A DNA stretch of 64,000 nucleotides from contig QANZ01056593.1 of NCBI GenBank assembly GCA_003254925.1, positions 10,200 through 74,199 of the forward strand, written 5' to 3'. Origin of the DNA: Chamaecrista fasciculata. Taxonomy: Eukaryota; Streptophyta; Magnoliopsida; Fabales; Fabaceae. Shown here one piece after another: positions 11,120 through 22,989 of the stretch. The first letter of the stretch is position 1. Every line of letters starts with the position of its first letter. The notes beneath the pieces are model-generated. The model ran no database searches, was not told the DNA's origin, and was given only the letters and a program-made list of their open reading frames with translations. The position numbers were made by a program, and so were the translations under genes.

Positions 11120-11429
11120 TGATAGGATTTTTTTTGGAGGAAGAAACATGGAAGTTCTCATAAATTTTTTCTTTTCTTTTTCTCATGAACTTTTTTAAAT
11201 TAATTCAAATGAAAGAGGAACCCTATAAATAAGCTTACAATGCCCATAGAAATTTTCTCACAAAAGCTAGTATTTACTTAACAAACTCAATAAAATAAAT
11301 AATCTAAACAAATTAATCCCTAATACTTGGTCAAACTCCAAAAAGCTCAACAACTCATTTTCAAATTATGATTTTTTGATTTATTTCACTAACATTAATA
11401 ATATTAATAATATTAATTTATTTCTAACA
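11120..11429 (-). repeat. LTR (3' LTR in element orientation)
   Basis: Direct repeat of 11834-12145. Contains CTATAAAT at 11223, a plausible but unproven TATA-like motif on the opposite strand. Bounded outside by CATTT. Confidence 0.8.
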
Positions 11430-11833
11430 ATTCCTCGCTTAAACTGAAATTTCTTTACAAGAAAATTCAGTTTAATTGTATAAATCTTCAACTTGTTCAT
11501 GAATCATTTCTTCGAAGCTTCAATGATGCACTTTCTCATTATTAACCCATTGGAGCACCATCTCTCCAAAAAATCATCAAATCTTGTAAGCTTCTCACAA
11601 AAGATCCACTTCTTCTTTTCTCCCTTCGTGCAACTTCTTATCTCATCTTCTTCGAGCTAATTCTTTCACCAAGCTCTTGCAATTTATCGACATCAAGTTT
11701 CAAATCTCTGAAGTAATTATGAGGATTCGTTCCTCCTACTAGTAGAATTCCTTGTAGCAATATCATCTCAACATATGTGAGAGATGTACTACTCTATCTC
11801 ACAAACTCTCAAAACCTAAAGCTCTGATACAAT

Positions 11834-12145
11834 TGCTAGGATTTTTGGGAGGAAGAAACATGGAAGCTCTCATAAACTTTTTTTTTTCTTTTTCTCATGA
11901 ACTTTTCTTAATTAATTCAAATGAAAGAGGAGCCTATAAATAGGCTTATAATGCCAACCGAAATGAGAAATTTTCTCACAAAGCTAGTAGCTACTTAACA
12001 AACTCAATAAAATAAATAATCTAAATAAATTAATCCCTAATACTTGGTCAAACTCAAAAAACTCAACATCTCATTTTCAAATTCTGATTTTTTGATTTAT
12101 TTCACTAACATTAATAATATTAATAATATTAATTTATTCCTAACA
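11834..12145 (-). repeat. LTR (5' LTR in element orientation)
   Basis: Direct repeat of 11120-11429. The minus-strand start is TGTTAGGAATAAATT, and the primer-binding-site-like motif lies directly inside it. Confidence 0.8.
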
Positions 12146-12150
12146 CATTT

Positions 12151-12770
12151 GCCATAGAATTTTCTTGAGATAGTGACTACACTCCCATAATCAACTCCAA
12201 TCAATTTGTCGCACACTATGAATGAAGTACAGTTACACACATGTGGTTGTGGACTTTGTAGTGAATGAACAATGACGTTACTATATATTTCGCTTGATGC
12301 ATTTCGTGTTGACTGAGTCAATGAGAATAAGGACACTAAATTGTGTTTTGTTATTTATGTATAAGTATTGCAAAGTCCTTATTGCAATAACTAAGTAACA
12401 TACGAGGCTTAATTATAAATGAATTAGTAACGATGCTCTGAGCATACAATTTTTTTGAAGTCTTGTATTGTGGTCACTTTCAGTTTGTACACATAATGTA
12501 GTTATTATTGCTTTGTTTTTCGTGGTATTTTATATGTATGTCACTTAATTTTCGGGGTGACCTTTCTCTGGAAATGAGAGGCATCAAATATGGGCTTGAA
12601 TTTATGCTTAAGATGAATTACATGACCCATGGCAAGTTATTTAATAGTTTGTAAATTAGATGAATGTATATGTTATTGTTTAATTAGTACCTTAATTAAA
12701 TATAACTTCAAAAATCATGTATGTATCACTAGTGGAAAGAGCAAAATAAAAATAAAAAAATAAAAGATTA
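12151..12770. other. Orphan flanking DNA of a lost type B gene
   Basis: 12151-12345 is the reverse complement of the type B upstream flank seen at 26870-26945 and 34930-35030 (landmarks GTGTTGACTGAGTCAATGAG and GTGACTACACTCCCATAATC). 12440-12720 matches the type B 3' flank. No exon lies between them, so the gene body has been lost. Confidence 0.5.
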
Positions 12771-12774
12771 AAAT

Positions 12775-12990
12775 AGAGAAATGCTATCCTTCGCAGAAAG
12801 AGTTCTCTGAGGATACGCCCCCTCACGCCCGACATAGGAGCATGAAGCCAACGAGTTATTTTCAGGGCAGCCCACAATAAGACTTATCCACCCCACATGC
12901 TCAAACTTGACTATGATATCATGTAGAAAGGCCTAACTCTCCCTAAAAGAACTCTCTAAGGGAGAGGGTTGCCTCGTTATATTTATAGAG
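12775..12990. other. Unclassified insertion relative to paralogous flank
   Basis: The paralogous flank at 46935-46985 runs directly from GCAGATTGCTAAC to AAGGATAGCATTGCTCTG. Here about 200 bases intervene, with higher GC than the surroundings and a mirrored pair of GAGAGTTCTTT-like motifs near 12800 and 12950. Possibly a transposon or LTR fragment; no family recognised. Confidence 0.4.
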
Positions 12991-13439
12991 TTAGCAATCT
13001 GCACAAAGTCTCTCCCCACCCTTACTCTTATAAGACATAGAATATGAGGAAGAAAAAAAAATCAGACTAACCTGCAAACATTAATTTCCTTCTTGTCTCT
13101 TGTTTTCATAGTTTTTGTGAGTAATTTCCTGACATTGATGGCTAAATTGGCATGCCAGGTAGTGGCCTGTGGCTACTCTAAAGTGGCGCATACATATGAA
13201 AAAGTAGTGATAAGAACCGAATCCTTTCAAGAATACAGTGAAAGAACCTGCAAACAAAAATACATATATGAAACCTGTAGTCACTTTCATTGCTAGGAAA
13301 CTTGTCATTAGTTTGAGGAGGAGAAAGAGTTGAGTTTAAGGAGGAGAAAGAGAGTGAGATCATTGCTAGGAAACTTGTCATTGTATTGTACTCCCTCCTA
13401 ACTAGAATTTATGTAGTTGTATGGTAATGATATTTCAAT

Positions 13440-13700
13440 AACAAAAAAAAGGAGAAATTATGATTTAGAGTCTTCAATGTTTTGTTCTTGGTATTAAATT
13501 TTCGTTGGCTGAAAAAGATTTCAAAGTAATATATATCAGATAAAGAGAAGAACAGAGCACTAATACTACAAACAAAAGGAACAGTGATAACATAGAAATG
13601 AAACACAAATAGACTTGTAATAGAAAAATCATCCACTAGTATAATCGTCACAAATCACAAGCCATATCTTCTTCGACCCAATATGAAATTTTTTGATTTA
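13440..13700 (-). other. Copy of a dispersed gene fragment (non-LRK)
   Basis: The reverse complement matches 31440-31580 joined to 32934-33015, and also 40610-40790 (landmarks TTTTGTTTGTAGTATTAGTGC and AACGAAAATTTAATACCAAG). In those copies the adjoining part has a conserved reading frame; here that part is missing. Origin unknown. Confidence 0.45.
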
Positions 13701-14640
13701 TTGATGAAGGCTTTGACAAAGAAAATATTTGAAAATCTTGGAACAAAGATTGAAGTTTATCACCAAAATATCAAGGAGGAGTATTGACATGTGGCAATTT
13801 AGCTCCAATATTTTGTTATCTTTTTAAAATTTGAATAAGATATTTGTTGTTAGGTTTCTTATTTTTATAATTAGAATTTAAAATTCTTGTTATCTTCAGA
13901 TTTTATTTTGAATTATGTAACTAAAAAAATTATTAAAACACTGCGCTTTGCAGTGTTTGTGTCACGCTTCAGATAGTGGATCCAAGCCCTTTAATAACAT
14001 CAAGCAAAAGTACTTGTGTGATCCTTGAATTACTGATCAAGGCCAAAGATTGTAAAAAAGTGATAATAACATCAGCTACTTTCCAAGAACTAACCTTGAT
14101 AGTTTTCAGTCCTTGAAAGTGACCACAATACAAGACTTTGAACAAACCGTATGCTGAGACATTAAAGACTTCGTAAAGTCTAGATCTATATGCCTACATG
14201 GTGGGGTCGCTATTTTGAAAAATAAAAATTGTACATGCACACAGTACTTTAAAAAAAAAAAAAGGAGTAAATTAAGAGCCAATAAGATTTCATCAAAGTG
14301 TTTTAGTCAACAAGAGTTGACTACGCCAATTTTGGTAAGCTTTGGTAATATTCTACTAAAGTATGAACATTTTTGTGGTTCTTACTTTACTTTAGAGTAT
14401 CCACTGCATGCCAAATATAAACCGAGTCACTTATGTTTGCAGGTTAATTAGTCTGGCTGTTATTTGCAAGCCAGTTTAACCATCCATTTACAGGTTAGTA
14501 TAACATCGATCTAATTAATGCTTTCCTGCTACATAGGCTATTTAGAATCCCAATTCACAACTTAACTACTGTACTATAAAAGTAAGAATTTCATAATATA
14601 CTTGTTCACAAAAATAAAAAACCTCAACATCTTGTAGGCT
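13700..14640. other. Intergenic DNA with duplicated type B flank
   Basis: 13700-13950 is AT-rich without a gene. 14100-14460 resembles 22490-22650 (GTGGTGGGGTACTTATTTTG) and other type B upstream flanks, including an isolated TTGAAAGTGACCACAATAC half of the conserved upstream module. No exon. Confidence 0.4.
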
Positions 14641-14751
14641 CTACAAAGATAACTTCATTCCATATTTACAGATGTTATCCAAGTATATTTAATTAAAGAA
14701 AACTTAACATCATGATAGCACCTTATATTGATAAAATAACCCACACAGAAT

Positions 14752-14878
14752 CACTCTGTTTCAGGGATTATTTTTAATTAATTCTTAGCAATCTCACTCT
14801 CTTTCTCCTCCTCAAACTCAATTCTCACCTCTTCTTCCCCTTCTTCCAACAGATTGTAAATCCATTGTGTGGGTAGTA
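14752..14878 (-). pseudogene. Relic of a type A kinase with internal deletion
   Basis: The minus strand reads YYPHNGFTI-like then LLEEGEEEVRIEFEEEKESEIAKN and a stop, matching the acidic stretch of the type A kinase (LLEEGEEEVRIEFEEEKE at 59018-60034). The frame then jumps to the last few codons (near IIPE) at 14755-14765. Everything between is deleted. Type A 3' flank continues to 14640. Confidence 0.75.
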
Positions 14879-15088
14879 AATTTAAAATATATTTAAGTAA
14901 GGTACTAGTTAAACAATAATATATACATTCATCCAGTTTCCAGAAAAAGGTCACCCTGAAAACAGAACAATGAAAACTACATTATGTGTACAAACAATGA
15001 GAAAACAGTGAACTATGCTGAAATAGCTAAAGTATCAAATGAGTAACGATATTTTATAACTGGAATATATATGTTCGCTCTCTATATC

Positions 15089-18000
15089 CTAAGGTGCATT
15101 CATAATCAGACTATCTGATTCTAACTCTGATTTTGCCGAATCATCTGAGTCAAGTGAATGTACAAATGATTTTGTATGGATAAAAGTTTCACCCGATGGT
15201 AGATCAGCCATTGATATGAAAGGTTTTGGAGGTGTAGATAGACACTCAACTTCACTTTCAAGCATCTCCACCACTTTCTTCATGGATGGACGATCGGTCG
15301 GTTTCATCTGTATACACCAGAAGGCCACTATGATCATTTTCTTCACAAGATTCTTCTCCTCATCACTTGCATCTGTTATCTCTACCTCATTGCCGACAAT
15401 GAATTGATGATAAGCCCAAGAAGGAAAGTAAATTTGGCTTGAATTCTCTGCATATGCGTTCAAATTCCTCCTCCTTCCTGCCATTTCCAATAGCAACATA
15501 CCAAAACTATACACATCAGCTTTGTAGGAAACACCTCCAATGTTTTTGTAGTATAATTCAGGAGCCATGTATCCTATGGTTCCTCTTGCTGCAGTCAAGG
15601 GCACAATGCTTTCATCCACAGGATAAAGCTTTGCAAGTCCAAAGTCTGATACCTTTGGTTTGAAGTTGTCATCAAGAAGAATATTGTGAGGTTTGAGATC
15701 AAAATGAAGAATCCGCATGTCACAACCCTCGTGCAAATAAGCAATCCCTTGTGCCACTCCAATGGAAATCTCATAGATCTTATCCAAACTCAAGGATAAA
15801 TCTTCTTTAGAGAAAATGTATTTGTCAAGAGATCCATTGGACATGAATTCATAGACAAGAGCACGTCTTTTCCCTTCAACACAATACCCTATAAGACGCA
15901 CAATGTTGACATGATGAATCCTTCCAATTGTGCCAACCTCACTCATAAAATCTTGACCGTTATTGCATTTGGACTTACTGATCAGCATTTTGACAGCTAC
16001 TAGTTGCTTACTTCTAAGCTGTCCTTTGAAAACAGCTCCAAAACCACCTTCACCAAGTTTGTTCTTGAAACCTTGAGTCATGTTCTTGATATCCTTGTAG
16101 GAATACCTTATTGGCATTAGGGTATTGTTACTTCGAAGAAATTCTTCGATGTTGTGGTACATGGATTGGTGCCTCTTTCTCCATTTGCAGCACAAAAGAA
16201 TGATGACACAAGGTGCCCCCAAAGCTACTTTTAGGCCATGAAGCATGGCTAAATAGATCAATAAATCCACTGAATCTGCAATATAGAGTACAGGAAAACT
16301 ATGAATCTATTAGTATATGACATCCATATATACTGTCTAGGACAAGTTTATTTTATAACCTCTTTTACATCGTACACGTATTAATTATTTAAAAAATCTG
16401 CAGATTCTTTGAAATTAAATAAACTAGAGGCACTTGTTAAATTTTCTTCGCAAAAAATAGTTATTTTTTTCAAAAAAATTATTAGTCATAACTTATTCTA
16501 AATATCAAAAATTAAAGTCAAATTGCAATTTTTGTCTCATAACTTTTGCTCAGGTCTCAATTTAATCCCATAACGTTTTTTTATTGCACTTTTGATACCA
16601 TATCTTTTTCTCAGGTTGTATATTTGGTCTCATATCTTTTGCTCATGTTGCATATTTGGTCCCATGTTACACTTTTGGGCTCATATTTTTCGATCAGGTA
16701 TAGAATTGGTCTTATATCTTTTGGTCAGGTTTATGATTTGTCCCATATCTTTAGGTTAAGTGCAAAATTGGTCTCATATCTTTGGGTCAGATGAAACTGA
16801 CAGTAGAAATTTTTGCAAAGATATGAGATCAATTCTGTAACCTATTCCAAAGACATAAGGCCAAAAGTGTAACATGGGACCAAATCTGCAACCTAAGCAA
16901 AAAATATGGAATCAAAAGTGCAACAAAAAAAAATTTTGGAACCAAATTGAGACTTGAACAAAAGTTATGACACCAAAAGTATACTTTGATAAAAAATTTA
17001 AAAATAAAAATAAATATTATATTTTCTTTTAATTAAAAGGGCTATTCTTCAGTTCGTTTGCGCTTATAATAAAATCTGCTCTAATTATAATCAGAGTATG
17101 ATTATAATCAAAGTTGATTATTTGTGTATTGGTGTTTGGATAAATGTTGATTATTTGGTATGAAATTATTGAAATGGGTATGTAATGATTGTGGTTGGTA
17201 GATAGAAGGGTAAGGAAATTGATAAATTGTATAGGGGTAGAAATGGAAGAAAAAGTAGGAAAAAGTAAGATGTGATTTGATTATAATGAAAGTGTGTTTG
17301 GATGTGATTGTTGCTTAAAAAAAATCAAATTATGTCACTGTTTGCCTTGGAAAACGTGAAAATATGATTATAATCATATGCAACTTTGGAGGTGATTATT
17401 TTGTTTGGTGGACCATTCTATTTTTGCCTACGAAATGGTGGACCAAAAGGACTAAAGTGTAGCATTTTTTTCGAATCAGGCCCCGACATTCAGTGGACCA
17501 CCGAAAAAATGGTCCACCATTTCGCACCAGATGAAAGAGAAGAAAGAATTGCACGCGGACACAAAAATTTTCTTCAATTTTCTTCAATTGGACATTCGGT
17601 CCACCGTTTTATATTTTCGATTCACCATTCATGAAGGAATTCTTCCATGCTCATATTAGCCCAGAATTTCGGTCCACCGAGTTCCGAATGGTCCACCGCT
17701 TAGCTATTGTAATTTGGATATCGCGACATTCGGTCCACCGTTTTATATTTTCGGTCCGCTATTCATGAAGGAATTCTTCCACACTCATATTATCCCAGAA
17801 TTTCGGTCCACCGAATCTGAAAATCGGTGGACCAAATGTCGGGATATAAAAAGAATCGACAACCCATTCCACACAAATGCAAACCCTAGCACTTGCGTCT
17901 TCTCTTCTCCCACTTACAGTCACAACACCGACAACCCGATTTCGCACGAATTGAATCCCTAACAACATTCTCACATCAAATTCTACTCATTCTCTACACC

Positions 18001-21000
18001 CTAGTCGCGCCACCAACCATCCTCATCGTTCAACTTGCCGGAATCACAACGCCAATTCTCGTCATTTTGAAAACCCTAACCATTCAAAGATGTCGAATGA
18101 TCAAATCAGAGAAGAAGAAACATTGTTTGTCGTGAATGTTTCAATTAGGGCAGATATGCGAATTTGCAATTTCATATCAAAATAGTTTTGGGAAAAATCA
18201 CATTTTAGTCCAACATGACAATGACTATTTACAACATGGTCCCTCATTCAGGTAAAAGACGATTTTGCCCTTTGTGATGGGTGATTGATTGTATTAGAGT
18301 ATAGGTAATTATAGGTATATATATAGGGGTATAAGTGTAATTGAGTGTGTTTGATTACAAAAAAATCATGATTATAATTTGATCAGAAAAAAAGCGTAAA
18401 CGAACACGCTTATTACGATTATAATCAGAGCAGATTATAATCAAAGCGCAAACGAACTGGGTCTATATAGCACTCAACTTGTCATCTATCTCCATTGTTG
18501 ATCGTCGTTGGATGGCTTTATTTGAAAAACAATAATTTTTCACTTTGTGAGTACAGATCAAAGGTGTGAAAGCTCAAGCTTTCCTTAGTGTAAGACCTAT
18601 TTAAAAATAGAAAACTATGTGATGAAAGTAACATAAGAAATAAAAGGCACAGTTAATGTCAATTTGGATTAGATTAAATTTTATCTTTTATATTCTTTTA
18701 CTAAAATTATATTGAATTTAAAAGTTTATAGTTTTTTATGCATTTTGATGATGGGGGAGTTCATCACATTCCCAAGATCAGCAAATGCTCGTACTCAGTC
18801 AACAACTATCGCCTACTACTACTTTTAATGCAATTTAACATTACTAGCCGAAATAGTATTACTTGTCAAAATTAATATAAGAGTAAATTGCAATTTGATA
18901 TTCTGTTTTATGGACCAATTTCACTTTAGTACCATGTTCATTTAAAAGTGACACTTTGGTACCATGTTCTTTGCACCGTTAATATTTTGGTATCATATTC
19001 TTTCAAAAGTGACATTTTGGTACCATATTCTTTGCATCGTTAACACTTTAGTATCATCTTCTATGGATCGATTTCACTTTGGTATCTTACTCTTTCACGA
19101 TTAGTTACCCTATGATATCTTTTTTAAGGTATCAGAGTATTAACGGTGCAAAGAACAGAATATTAAAATGTCACTTTTGAAAGACGGGATACCAAAATGT
19201 AAACAGTGCAAAGAATATGGTATCAAAATAAAATCAGTTCATATAACAGGATACTAAAGTATAATTTACCCTTATTCCCTTAATATAAAACAATATATTA
19301 TTGACCTTTAAGTTATAGACCGATGGACAAGAAATCTTACCCAATAGAAAATTTGATAAAGTTTTCCAGAGTCCTGAGTAATCAAAAAATAATAATAATA
19401 ATAATAATAACGTGAGTACAAATCCCAAAACAGAATAGCAATACAATTTTACGACCTAACGAACTCAATACAAATAATACATCTTGTTTCAAAATTAATT
19501 TTCTGATGAAATGAATATAAAATATTCTTTAATGATCATATACAAATTTTGAATCATAAGTTAATGATAATATATATATATATATAAATATATATGTATA
19601 TATGTTCCGTAGAAAAGTAAAAAGGGAAAGTGATTAATTAATAAAGTAGCTAGCTGATTTTTGGGTGCATGGGAAGAGGAATATATATGATTTACGTAGC
19701 AATAGAAAAGAAAAAGTGAAATATGTGAATGCAAGGGTAGGTATGAGTAGCAGAGTACGTTGAGTGAAATTTGAGAGATTAAATTGGTAGCCTTATTGTT
19801 TTTCTAGAAGACGGTAGGATTTGATGATAGTGTACTCATTGTTCTTAATGAAATTAAGTCTCCGCTATTTATATGTCGCTGGTTTGATGACAGATTTTCT
19901 CTATGATTTAAAAAGCTTGATATTATAGTCAACAAAACTATAATATCTTTTTAACACGAGTTAGAGAAAGATAAGTTGCAGATGTGATAATTCTATTCTA
20001 TGAGAAGAAGTGCTATTTATAAAAAAATTATTGACTTTAAGGCCCAATTGCTCATCTTTGATATATATATATACTAAGAAGCATGGACACTTCATTTTGA
20101 GGGCGTGTCGACGTGTCGGACACGTGTCAGTGTCAGTGTCCAACACCCGTACGACACCGACACGACACATATTCATAAATTTTAAAATATAAATCAATTT
20201 TTTGTGACTTTAACATGACATATGAGAGAAAATAATAATACATATGACATATATTATGAATAAAACTTGTAATTTTTAAATTTTTCATTAAAAAATATGA
20301 ATATTTAATTATTTATATATATAAATATATGGCGTGTCGTGTCACGTAATTTTGAGAGTTTAGCGTGTCGCTGTGTCCGTGTCCGTGTCGTGTCCCGTGT
20401 CCGTGTCAGTGTCCGTGCTTCCTAGTATATATATATATATATATGCAAAAAATCTGTTGGTGCCTTTAATGTTTGAGTCAATTTCAATTATGTCCTAATG
20501 TTTGTTTTGTGTCAGTTATGCTCCCAACGTTTTACATTGTTGTCAATTATACCCTAACGTTTGACTCCGTTAATTATGTGGATGGAAAATGTTGATGTGT
20601 CAATTTTTTTGTTTATGTATCAATTTTTTTTTAATTGAACACGTGACACATGACTGGATAAATAAGATATTTCAGCTTTAGTTTTTTTTTTTATTGATTT
20701 TGGCAATTACTTGCGTGGCTTCATCTTGTCAAAACCCTAAATTTTTCATCTTCATTTTTGCAAGGAAAAGAAAGTGGCTTTATGGAGATCGAAGATATCA
20801 GTTTTGACAAGAAAAAGATGGAGACGAAGCCAATGGAATCCAGGATTGGTGACATGGAAGGAGTATTTAGCTTCATGCATGAATATTTTACAACTGGAGT
20901 AAATTGATCATGAGGTTGAGATGGGTCTGAGACTGAGTTCATCATTGGCTTTGAGGAAGGAATTAGCTTCTCGGTCGGATTTGAATTTTCTGCCATCTGG

Positions 21001-22197
21001 GGAATTTTATGCAGAGTCGGAGCCACAGTCAATGAGGAAGTTGTTTTTGGGGATGAAGGAGGCAGAAGAGGCAATTAATGGGTTGAGAGAAAATCGGGAA
21101 AGAGAAAGCAAAGATGAGAAGAAGAAGGTGAAAGACAACCATGGAAGTTGAAGAAGAATGATGAAGATGAAGAAGGTGAAAGCCTTGAAGGTAATTGCTA
21201 AAATCAACAAAAAAATAAAGCTGAAATGTTTTAACTATCCAGTCACGTGTCACGTGTTCAATTCAGAAAAAAAAAGTTAACACATAGGCAAATAATTGGC
21301 ACATCATCATTTTTTGTCCACATAACTAACGGAATCAAACGTTAGGGTATAATTGACAACAATGTGAAACAATGAGGGTATAACTGACACAAAACAATGG
21401 TTAGGAAGATAACTGACACTATATATACTATAACGCTTACCACATGACTTGCTCACCGCCGTAAACCGAAGGGGTCCGGTAAACACATCACAATAATCTC
21501 CCAAAAGCCGCAGGGTGAATCCATGGAGCAAGCGAGTGTGAATGTCTACGTACGACACAATATTCTTATTCACTTCATCGTTATAGTTCTTCCAATCTAC
21601 CAAAACCATAGACTTCACATGGCAACCAACTCTCACATCCTTCGCATATACATAGTAATCCGTAATAAATGCATAATTATATTTATAGCCTGCAGATCCA
21701 TCATCATTACTAGTAGTCACATTCACATAGAAAGGATGATCCACTGCTTCCCTGCATCTCAAGTATACTACTTGGACTACTGGGATGGAATCTAATGAGA
21801 GAACATAATAGGGATCCCTGTAATAGTCACTGAAATTACTCTTGCTCAACAAATATTGAGGGGTAGACGTTGAGGAGCAATTGCTTGGTTGATCATCAAG
21901 TAGTGCAAATGCAAAGCCAGGATCAACCAATCGGATTGTGTAATTTTTGTAGTCAATCTCTTTGACGTAATATTTTCCTGAAAACACTGACACTATTGGC
22001 ACCTTGTTATCGCAATCTATCTCATACCTCTTATCTCCACACTCTTCTGGGTCACCCTTCACTCGAAATGGATAGCTTATGTTTCTGATATCCCCACAGG
22101 AAGAGACGCATGATGAATGGACATGTATAGTGGCGCTTTGGAGTACAACAAGAATCACAAACACTACAATATTAATTGTCGCCACTGCCACTGCCAT
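15089..22197 (-). CDS. Type B LRK10L-like receptor kinase (658 aa) with MITE-filled introns
   Basis: Exon 1 is 21441-22197 (start [13 protein letters not shown], signal peptide), exon 2 is 19341-19373, exon 3 is 15089-16275. Splice sites are GT-AG, phase 1, and the joined frame is open for 658 codons. This joins an ectodomain exon and a kinase exon 5.2 kb apart, and the intervening 33-nt exon ([10 protein letters not shown]) fits exactly. The ectodomain has [15 protein letters not shown] and the usual GUB_WAK core. It is about 45 residues shorter than its siblings because the segment corresponding to [11 protein letters not shown], with four cysteines, is deleted. The kinase is complete: LGEGGFG loop, [21 protein letters not shown]. 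Intron 1 (2.1 kb) has two MITEs and intron 2 (3.1 kb) has three. Coding appears intact, but expression through such introns is unproven. Confidence 0.83.
16515..16988. mobile_element. Fold-back MITE in intron 2
   Basis: Inverted ends read AAAGTCAAATTGCAATTTTTG at the left and, on the complementary strand, CAAAGTATACTTTTGG at the right. The interior consists of degenerate TTGGTCTCATATCTTT units. Same family as 7054-7459. Non-coding. Confidence 0.6.
17050..18459. mobile_element. 1.4-kb non-autonomous DNA transposon in intron 2
   Basis: The ends are perfect 16-bp inverted repeats CAGTTCGTTTGCGCTT. Subterminal repeats of TAATCAGAGCAGATTATAATC type follow. The interior contains two similar tracts built on GGTCCACCG/CATTCGGTCCACCG (17480-17830). 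It also has blocks shared with the elements at 54323-56094 and 63654-64000 (ATGTAATGATTGTGG, TATAGGGGTA). No transposase frame and no clear target duplication. A fragment of the family disrupts the gene at 1764-4300. Confidence 0.75.
18881..19271. mobile_element. Fold-back MITE in intron 2
   Basis: The ends GAGTAAATTGCAATTTGATA and, in complement, GGGTAAATTATACTTTAGTA are inverted. The interior is full of TTTGGTACCATATTC-like units. It ends 69 bases downstream (in gene direction) of the micro-exon. Related in composition to 39444-39862. Confidence 0.6.
20074..20425. mobile_element. hAT-like MITE in intron 1 (352 bp)
   Basis: Inverted ends read CTAAGAAGCATGGACAC and, in complement, CTAGGAAGCACGGACAC. 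They are followed by CGTGTCG/GTGTCCGTGTC-rich sequence unlike the AT-rich surroundings. The flanks are TATATATA on both sides, which fits an 8-bp duplication but is uninformative inside an AT run. Same family as 56675-57018. Confidence 0.7.
20450..21420. mobile_element. Long-TIR non-autonomous element in intron 1
   Basis: About 170-base inverted arms share TTGTTTTGTGTCAGTTAT, TGTTGTCAATTATACCC and TAACGTTTGA. Between them lie about 500 bases (20700-21230) with higher GC and overlapping open frames on both strands, of 76 codons (+) and 117 codons (-). These may be a captured host gene fragment; no family recognised. The element abuts the exon 1 donor at 21440. Confidence 0.6.
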
Positions 22198-22989
22198 ATA
22201 TATATATATATATATATTCTCACAATTTTCAACTAGTTCAATTTCTCCTTTAATCAATTGGGGTTGAGTTGAGGAGACTCTGCAACACATATAATATATA
22301 TTTATATATAGTTAAACAGTTTGTCAATAACTCAATATATATATAGAAATGAAACACAAATTGCAAGTTGGGGTAGCTCTACCTTCAAAATTTCCATACC
22401 CAATTAATCAAATTTATGACTCCTCTCTCTCATTCACTAAAAAGTCCACACCCAGTTGCCTCGAAGGTTCATTCATACTTTCATACTAGTGTAGCAAACC
22501 ATTATATTAAAGACTCTAAAGTCCAAGTCTATCCCTCCGTGGTGGGGTACTTATTTTGAAAAGTAAAAATTAGATCAACACTATGCACTAGAAAAACGTG
22601 TTAATTAAGAGCTAATAAGAATTCATCAAAGTGTTTTATTTACAATTGACGTTTGTATTTATTATGAGGGAAAGAGTAGGTAGAGACTTTGTGCAGATTG
22701 CTAAACTTCATATATCTGTGGAGGATAGCATTGCTCTGTTTTAATTTATCTTATTTTTCTCTTTCCACTAGTGATTTTTACAAGAGTTTTAAGTTATATT
22801 CAATTAAGGTACTAATACATACACACAATCATCTAATTTACAAACTATCAAATAATTGCCAAGCCAATGTACTTAATCTAAGCATAAATTCAACTTTGAC
22901 GTAATATAACAGTACACAATTCTGAAAGAGCAAATTGATCAAATGAGTAAACTATATTTTATAATTGGAATATGATCACTCTCTTCATT
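22198..22989. other. Intergenic region between two type B genes
   Basis: An AT dinucleotide run (22198-22221) overlaps the 5' leader of the gene ending at 22197. The remainder is type B 5' flank relics (22490-22650) and 3' flank (22690-22990). The conserved GGGAAGCTGCAA box was not found upstream of this gene. Confidence 0.5.

Larger units (their letters stand above)
11120..12145 (-). mobile_element. TRIM-like short LTR retrotransposon, complete, with 5-bp target duplication
   Basis: Two direct repeats of about 310 bases (11120-11429 and 11834-12145) bracket a 404-base interior. Flanks are perfect 5-bp duplications, CATTT at 11115-11119 and 12146-12150. On the minus strand the LTRs start TGTTAG and end CTATCA or CTAGCA. 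Just inside the 5' LTR is ATTGTATCAGAGC (11821-11834), resembling the primer-binding site complementary to initiator Met-tRNA. A purine stretch (AAGCGAGGAAT) precedes the other LTR. The interior holds no reading frame of useful length, so the element is non-autonomous. LTR divergence is modest, with several substitutions and small indels. Confidence 0.88.

Noticed and set aside
17042-18468. Target-site duplication for the CAGTTCG element
   Set aside because: Flanks CTATTCTT and GGTCTATA do not match at 3, 8 or 9 bases. The superfamily is therefore left unassigned.
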